The translations under genes were made by a program, and so were the position numbers. A stretch of DNA of 64,000 nucleotides from assembly GCA_025506515.1 (NCBI GenBank), contig CM046456.1, forward strand, positions 16,907,794 through 16,971,793, given 5' to 3'. This stretch comes from Flaveria trinervia (Eukaryota; Streptophyta; Magnoliopsida; Asterales; Asteraceae). Positions 58,439-64,000 of the stretch are shown here, piece by piece (positions within the stretch are counted from its first letter, which is position 1; every line of letters begins with the position of its first letter). The notes beneath the pieces were generated by a model. That model was not told where the DNA came from. It saw nothing but the letters and a program-made list of their open reading frames with translations, and did not search any database.

Positions 58439-60665
58439 AGGGGGAGGGCAGCCCACACCCTCCCCATTCTTGCAAAAACTCAGCCAAGAAGAGAGAAAAG
58501 GAGAAAAAGAGGAGAAAACTTGGTTCGGGCGGATTCGAGCGTGAAAAATCGACGTGTAGCGGGTCAAATCGAAGCTCTATTACTCGACGGGATCGTAAGG
58601 TGAGTTCTAGGACCCCTCTTTTATACGTTTTTGAATGATTTTGGGGCTGGAACACATCTGAAAACTATTTTTCTGGTTTTTGGGTGAATACCCGTTTATG
58701 TAGTATATGTATGTGTGATTCGTTTGGGGCTTGATTTCGGGCTTGGGTATGCTTGAATGATGTTGTAGTATGCTTCCCTAGGTTTATAATGGTTGGTTTG
58801 AGCTTAAAAGAGGTTTGGAAGAGTTTGGAGGTCGAACTTGGCGGCTACAGTTCGAGATGAACTACATTCTGCATCAGCTAGGGCTAGGTGACCGAATGGA
58901 GGTACATGCGGCCGAATGAGGTGCGAATGGGTCCATACGCACGAAAGAGGTGCGAATGAGGTTCATTCATGCAACTGAGAGCCATACGCATGAGGACTAT
59001 GCGACTGAAGGAAATGTGGATGAAGGTCATGCGACTAGAGTCCATACGCCTGTGAGTCGTGCGATTGAGGTTCATACGCACGAAAAGTGTGCGAATGAGG
59101 GCCATTCACATGAAGGTCATGCGACTGAGGTCCATACGCCTGGATGTTACACGATTGAGGTCCATTCGTATGGGAAGCATGCGATTGGAGGCTATGCGAC
59201 TGGAGGTCCATTCGCCTGAGTGTTCTCATATGTATGGAAGACCATGCAACCGAATAGGGTTCATACGCCCGAATGACCAAGGTATTGTCTGAATTTCGGG
59301 AAAGTCCGGGTGTAGGCTTGGACCTTCGGGGTGTAGGTGGTGTGATGGCCATGGATGATGTAAGATGATGTATGATGATGAGCTGATGATGACGATGATA
59401 TGATGCTTGAGGATGGTGTGATGTATGATGATGTGTGCTTTCGTATGGTTGCATGTTGTTGTGATGCGCGTGATTCGTGTGATGATGATGTCGTGTGCTT
59501 GTGCACGTTGTATGCTATGCATGATGTATGTTATGGGTGTGCGATGTTGCCCTGTGTGATTGATGTTGTATGTTTTATGTTCCTTATTATTATTATGTAT
59601 GTTTATCTTTCCATGGCTTTGCGTTGAACGTTAATGAATGAAATGAAAGTATTATGTAACGTAAAGTGGAAGATAATGAAAAGAGGAATGTAATGAATGA
59701 ATGAATGCATTAATGAATGAATGAACGAATGAGGCTTGCAAGCATATGTATGAGGTGAGTGACTCTATGTCGCAACAGACTTAAAAGAGGTCCTTGTTGC
59801 GTATTCCGGTACTATGTCAGTCTTCGGACATGAGTTCGGGGTTTGGTTACAGGCCCTGGCATAGTATCAGTCTTCGGACATGAGTCGGGGTGTTACATGA
59901 GATAGGATCCGGATGAATGAGAAGAGGATCGCGTACTCCAGTACTGTGTCAGTCTTCGGACATGAGTCAGGAGTGGTGCGTGAGACTGAGATGAGATGAA
60001 AGAGAAACGGATTGCACACTCCGGTGCTGTGTCAGTCTTCGGACATGAGTCAGGAGTATGGTGTGAGTTGATGAATAAGAAAGGTAATGACGGAAAAAAC
60101 GAACGTATGAAATGAACGTTAACGAAATATCTTAATAATGTACTAAACGGGATCTTTGTCATTCGACTTCAGTAATCGTGGTTGAGTGCCACGAAGAGGG
60201 TAAAGTCTGACCAGATCTAGAACGATATGAACGAATGATGAAGATAATAATGATACTATTCATATGTACGTATGATGTATGATCACAAACGAATGTAAGT
60301 ACCGTATGATTTTGAAAGAAAGTAAAGAACGGTTTTACGAAAGAAAAGTATGTTTTATTATAAAACTAGAACTCACTCAGCAACGCTGACTTTGATGTGT
60401 TTTCAGTTGGCAAATATGTTGCTGAGGATGGCACGGAGCGACTACTCAATTCTTTTGGAATGACATCCATTATTATAAGGCTTTTGTAATGAAATGTAAC
60501 ACAAATTTTGTAATTTGATAATGAATTATTGTTTGCGAAAGCTATTATATTTAAATGAGATATTGTTTTAAATGTTTCCGCTGCGACGTTTTTATGTAAA
60601 TGTCGAAATTATGTTTTGAGTACGATAAATGACCAGCTGTAAGCGTCCGGAAACGAGGCCTTACA
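58439..60665 (+). repeat. right part of the family C solo LTR
   Basis: Continues 32091 after the nested element. It contains a palindromic-word array (58890-59275, with GGTCATGCGACTGAGG and similar). A second array at 59780-60065 has units with GTGTCAGTCTTCGGACATGAGTC, four copies 70-110 bp apart. The conserved CTCACTCAGCAACGCTGACTTTGATGTG block is at about 60370. No coding signal. Confidence 0.85.
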
Positions 60666-60670
60666 GTTCC

Positions 60671-61529
60671 TGAGTTTAATTTATATGTATTAGCATCTCA
60701 TTAAGTACTTATCTAAGTACAACCAATGTGTTTTAAGTGTACTTTAATCGTTTGTTGGTTCCAGTTGCACATGCGTAATTTGAGGCTTCAAGCCTTGACT
60801 TCTTGAATTCTTAACTTTGATAAATTTACACTTTTAACTCTAAAATCTAGAATTTTGTACTTTACTTAGTAAGGATGAAATTTATTTTTTTAGGTGGGTA
60901 TGCTACTGAACGATTTACTTTTTTAGTTATTTGAGTTTATCTACTGGTTTTAATGGTCTATTTCCGAAATAGACGGTTTATGTCGCTTTAAACCTGAATT
61001 CTTACTTAGTAAATAATGAGTGTTTTTTAATTTGTTCACAAATTTTGTTTATAACTAATTTTTGGTATAATTTAGTCCTTGAAATATATATACTTTGGTT
61101 ATAGGATTGAAGTGTTGGTTTTTTATGTTAAATGTGTATTGAACCGCATTTCGGACGCGTTGTGTATGATATTTAAAAATATTGTTTTATTAAATTTTAA
61201 GTCATGAATATACCGTATAATGATAACCGACCTACACGTACCTTATACTATCAAAACCCTAATATGAGGTCCATGTGGTTATGGCTATTGTTTTATTGAC
61301 TTCATGACATCAAATAAATATGTTTGCATTGATGTTACATTCGTTTAAAGTTAATCAATATTTATGCACATCATCTCAGCTTATATACATTAGTTTTCAT
61401 TCATGTGGTCTAGTTTGTCCTTAGTTATTCGTTAGGTATCTAGTATACATACCTACTTCCATTAGGTTATAAAAAAAACACTGCCGAGAAAAAAAACTTT
61501 GTTCTTCCAATTCATTCAAGAAATGTATT
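60671..61529. other. intergenic host DNA, no gene seen
   Basis: Joins to 31954-31979 once the family C LTR is removed. AT-rich, no element border or ORF recognised. Confidence 0.5.
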
Positions 61530-61843
61530 TTTATCCCATGTAAATTCTTCCACTTATAACATCAATATACTCCGTTGAAATATTAATCTCCGTAACTTTT
61601 GTCAATAATAAACAAGTTTTGAAAAACATGTTTTAAAAAATAATAGATTATTAACTTGTTATAAAAACATATATTTTAAAAATTGTTGTAAATTATAAAA
61701 ATTACATTGTTTGAAAAACATAATTAAAAAATATAGTGTTTAAAAACAATTTTTTTAAAGCAATTTAAAAAAAAAATTATAAGAAAATGTGTTGTTATTG
61801 TATTATTACCTAAATTAGTTTATTATCCTTAGTTTCAATCATA
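61530..61843 (+). repeat. duplicated upstream flank, partner of 22290-22615
   Basis: The same order of words as near 22314-22615 (TTCTTCCACTTATAACATCA, AATATACTCCGTT, GTGTTGTTATT, ACCTAAATTAGTT) runs up to CAATCATA at 61843, with about 10-15% difference by eye. Confidence 0.8.
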
Positions 61844-62311
61844 TAAATATATATATATTATTATGAAGTATGTTGGTGGCTACAGTGCCACCGACCATGT
61901 CTATTTTTTTTTAATCTTTACGCCGCTTCTTTATGTTAAAGAAATGAAATCATAAAATAATAACGATTGGCTCTTGAAGCCCAACGATACTTTGTGTGCA
62001 TTCTTTGCCTATGATGCTGGTTCGATACAAGTTTATTGACACTATTATTTTGATTTTTTTTATTCAGAAGAAGCTTACATGGTTTTGTGCTTTGTTTGTA
62101 ACTAGATTTTGTCGCTGTTAAAATTAATTCAATTTCAATTAATAATCATGCAGCAAACTTACATGCATATAATTGCGACGCGACTATTTATGTCTACGTT
62201 TACGAACCCGTGGCGTGCTTAGTTACATTTCAAGCCGTTGTTTTATCATTTGGTTGACACACATCGTTCTGCCGTGCACACACCGCAACTCTTGTGGGTA
62301 TAAATAGCTAG
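61844..62311 (+). mobile_element. Helitron-like insertion, 468 bp, seen against an empty site
   Basis: The paralogous flank reads ...AATCATA|TTTTATATG (22615/22616) without interruption. Here 468 bp intervene between CAATCATA and TTTTATATC. The insert ends with CCGCAACTCTTGTGGGTATAAATAGCTAG, that is CTAG followed by T, as in the array at 24360-26639, and there is no target duplication. These are Helitron hallmarks, though the 5' end lacks a clean TC. No coding. Confidence 0.6.
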
Positions 62312-62649
62312 TTTTATATCAAAAAATATCTTTTAATTTTTAAATATATAAATAACTATTAATTTAATATTTATATTAAGTTTTTTAACGGAAAATGTGT
62401 GACCCTGGTTCGGAAAATAGGTGTTATCTTAATCGGGTCTATCTATCCGTTTTTCAACCTGTACCACACCTCTAACCCGCTCAGGAAGAAACACATTCGA
62501 AAAGAAAACCCATAACTCAACCGTGAATAATTTTGCTGAGAGGGAAACTTAAAAACTATAAGTTTCTTATATCTACATATAATAGATAACTCAAATTACA
62601 ATAGTCTGACTAAAAATAATTGCTATTTATATTCATACCATATACTTGA

Positions 62650-62790
62650 ATTAACTTGACAACCAAGCTTCACGTGATATAATTCAACGCGTCATCGCTT
62701 ACGAAGCATAATCATCCATTCATCCATCCAACTTCCACTTGTTTTTGAAACCACATTTTGACTCTGACTGTTTGTTGTCGTCTATATAAA
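62650..62790 (+). promoter_or_regulatory. promoter region of the DUF4228 gene
   Basis: TATA box TATATAAA at 62783-62790, 124 bp before the ATG. Upstream lie a G-box CACGTG (62671-62676), W-box cores TTGAC (62655-62659 and about 62758-62762) and a TGACG-type core on the minus strand (62690-62694). G-box and W-box elements suit a stress- or defence-responsive gene, in line with reports on this family. Activity is inferred. Confidence 0.6.
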
Positions 62791-62913
62791 CCCCTTTCCC
62801 ACACTTCAATCATTTCATATCCTGATACTTTTATACCTCACACACAATTACAGAAACACACCAATTCAATCCCCTCTTTCAACTTTCAATCCCAAAATCA
62901 AAACGTATTACGT

Positions 62914-63517
62914 ATGGGCAGTTGTTTGTCTTCCGGCATCGATACCGTGTCCTCCGCCCTCGTCATAACCCCTAGCGGTGATTTGGTGCCGTATTCGACT
63001 CCCGTCATCGTCCCGACGTCCTTCAAACAGTGGATTCCTCAGCTTTCTTCCTCTGCAACTCCGACAGTCTCTCCTACGAGGAGCACATCACACCCATGAG
63101 CCCCAAGGATGAGCTTGATGCTGCTCAGATATATTTTATTCTACCCCTTTCCAAACTTCGGGGTCCACTCGGGGCTTCCGAAATGGCCGCACTCGCGGTC
63201 AAAGCCAGCGTCGCCCTCGGGTCCATTGGGTCCAAAACCACCGGGTGTAGGTGGGAATGGGTGGTCCGAAGAAGAAGTCAAAGGTTTCTCCTTTTGTTGT
63301 CACGGAGACTACTAATAAGACGAGTTATGTCATGGTTGATGGACAAGCAGATAACCGTCCGCCTGTGGACCCTGGTTCGGGTCTTCGAGTCTCGAGATCC
63401 GGATCCGTACGGAGGATGAACGCCAGGAAGGCTCGGTTGGGTGTTCGGTCTTTTAGGATTCGCTTGTCTACCATCTACGAAACCGACCAATCTCATAAAT
63501 ATTCAGACGGACGTTAA
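62914..63517 (+). CDS. DUF4228 (PADRE) domain protein, frame broken twice
   Basis: Small plant-specific protein of about 200 residues. It starts MGSCLSSG, a classical N-myristoylation and palmitoylation context that predicts membrane attachment. DLVPYSTPVIV is followed by FFLCNSDSLSYEEHI, then QIYFILPLSKLRGPLGASEMAALAVKAS, the most conserved part of the family. A disordered linker and the C-terminal MNARKARLGVRSFRIRLSTIYETDQ end it. The three parts lie in three frames (changes near 63028 and 63245), each equal to one missing base. No GT-AG intron seems to explain them, and the family commonly has a single exon. Two losses in the same direction, as elsewhere in the right half, favour assembly error over decay. 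Known: members respond to pathogens and abiotic stress; biochemical role unknown. Confidence 0.85.
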
Positions 63518-64000
63518 TACCTATTAACTTAATATTTTTATTCAATACGTGTGGTACACGAGTTTTTAAACTAGTATAATAATAAACTATTCTCCTAATT
63601 ACTAAGATTAATCAAAGTATACATAGCAAAATTCTTCTTTGATCAACAAATCAAAATGCCTTAATGCAACGTAATCTCATGGAAATGCATCGATATTAAA
63701 ATTCATGTACATTCTATGAATGTAATTATTTGAAACTATCATTAGTTAGGACTCAAATCATATAACAAACAAATACAATTAATACTATTCGATTTGATTC
63801 CAAACTAAATCATCAATCAATATCAAGCAGCTAATAGTAACTAACATTATCCAGTAATAGGAGTAGATTGGTACTTAAAAATAAAATTAGAACAAAAAGC
63901 AAATAAAATATTTTTTAAAACGGTTAATTGAATAAATGATATGTTACTCGTCTATTGATCATCTCCATCACTCAAGTAGTCAAGTATAAAATCTAAAATC
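63518..64000. other. 3' flank of the DUF4228 gene, no further gene seen
   Basis: AT-rich. Only AATAAA-like and TATAATAATAAA words that could serve in polyadenylation are visible near 63580 and 63900. Confidence 0.4.

Larger units (their letters stand above)
31980..60665 (+). mobile_element. solo gypsy LTR (family C), split by the nested gypsy element
   Basis: The left part is 31980-32091 and the right part 58439-60665, about 2.34 kb when joined. It begins TGTAACACCCG and ends GGCCTTACA. The outer flanks carry the perfect target duplication GTTCC (31975-31979 and 60666-60670). The inner edges carry ATAAA on both sides. It is a sister subfamily of the inner gypsy LTR, sharing the start, the CAAAGTCGAGGGACCAAAC block, the palindrome array and the end. 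The inner insertion fell in TATAAAAG, the likely TATA box of this LTR. Confidence 0.85.

Overview
The window is plant nuclear DNA: AT-rich, almost entirely LTR retrotransposons of both superfamilies, with Helitron-type termini and one plant-specific DUF4228/PADRE gene. The copia elements with an extra 3' ORF look like those I know from Asteraceae genomes. That family assignment is inference; the eudicot assignment is safer.

Layout. Stack 1 (1-22016): an old SIRE-like Ty1/copia element (Y, 15418-22016) was entered by a second SIRE-like element (X, from beyond the left edge to 15417). X was entered by a non-autonomous gypsy-type element of the LARD kind (126-8721, TSD ATTTA) and by a copia solo LTR (11726-12599, TSD CTTCT). 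Host island 1 (22017-29180) holds a truncated DUF4228 pseudogene (23118-23348), a tandem run of Helitron-like 3' ends (24360-26639) and a triplicated local repeat. A solo LTR of the LARD family follows (29181-31953, TSD AGAGT). Stack 2 (31980-60665): a solo gypsy LTR (TSD GTTCC) was split by a full Ty3/gypsy chromovirus-type element (32092-58433, TSD ATAAA). Its integrase gene was hit at two points 5 bp apart, by another LARD-family solo LTR (38834-41291, TSD ATGCA) and by a 14-kb SIRE-like copia element on the minus strand (Z, 41302-55403). Host island 2 (60666-64000) holds a Helitron-like insertion and the only non-transposon gene, a DUF4228 protein at 62914-63517 with a clear promoter. Removing the dated insertions brings the two DUF4228 copies to about 8 kb apart, so they are an old local duplication driven apart by transposons.

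How the parts work. The SIRE-like elements carry gag, protease, integrase, RT and RNase H, then a spacer, then an 'env-like' ORF of unknown function with a conserved N-terminal domain, acidic and Thr/Pro-rich tracts, a coiled coil and a conserved C-terminal domain. The spacer looks like a second promoter followed by an intron. An array of short palindromic words sits just upstream of a TATA box, the same arrangement as in the LTR of the same element. Four LTR families here each carry an array of their own word upstream of TATA, and the SIRE word (18-bp perfect form at 15036-15053) recurs in the unrelated gypsy LTRs. This is the most unusual pattern in the window.

Decay. The gypsy element's nine reading-frame changes are all in the direction of single-base loss, as are both in the DUF4228 gene, which suggests base-loss errors in the assembly. 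X and Y are instead broken mainly by stop codons of the TGG-to-TAG and CAA-to-TAA kind, as expected of old methylated elements.
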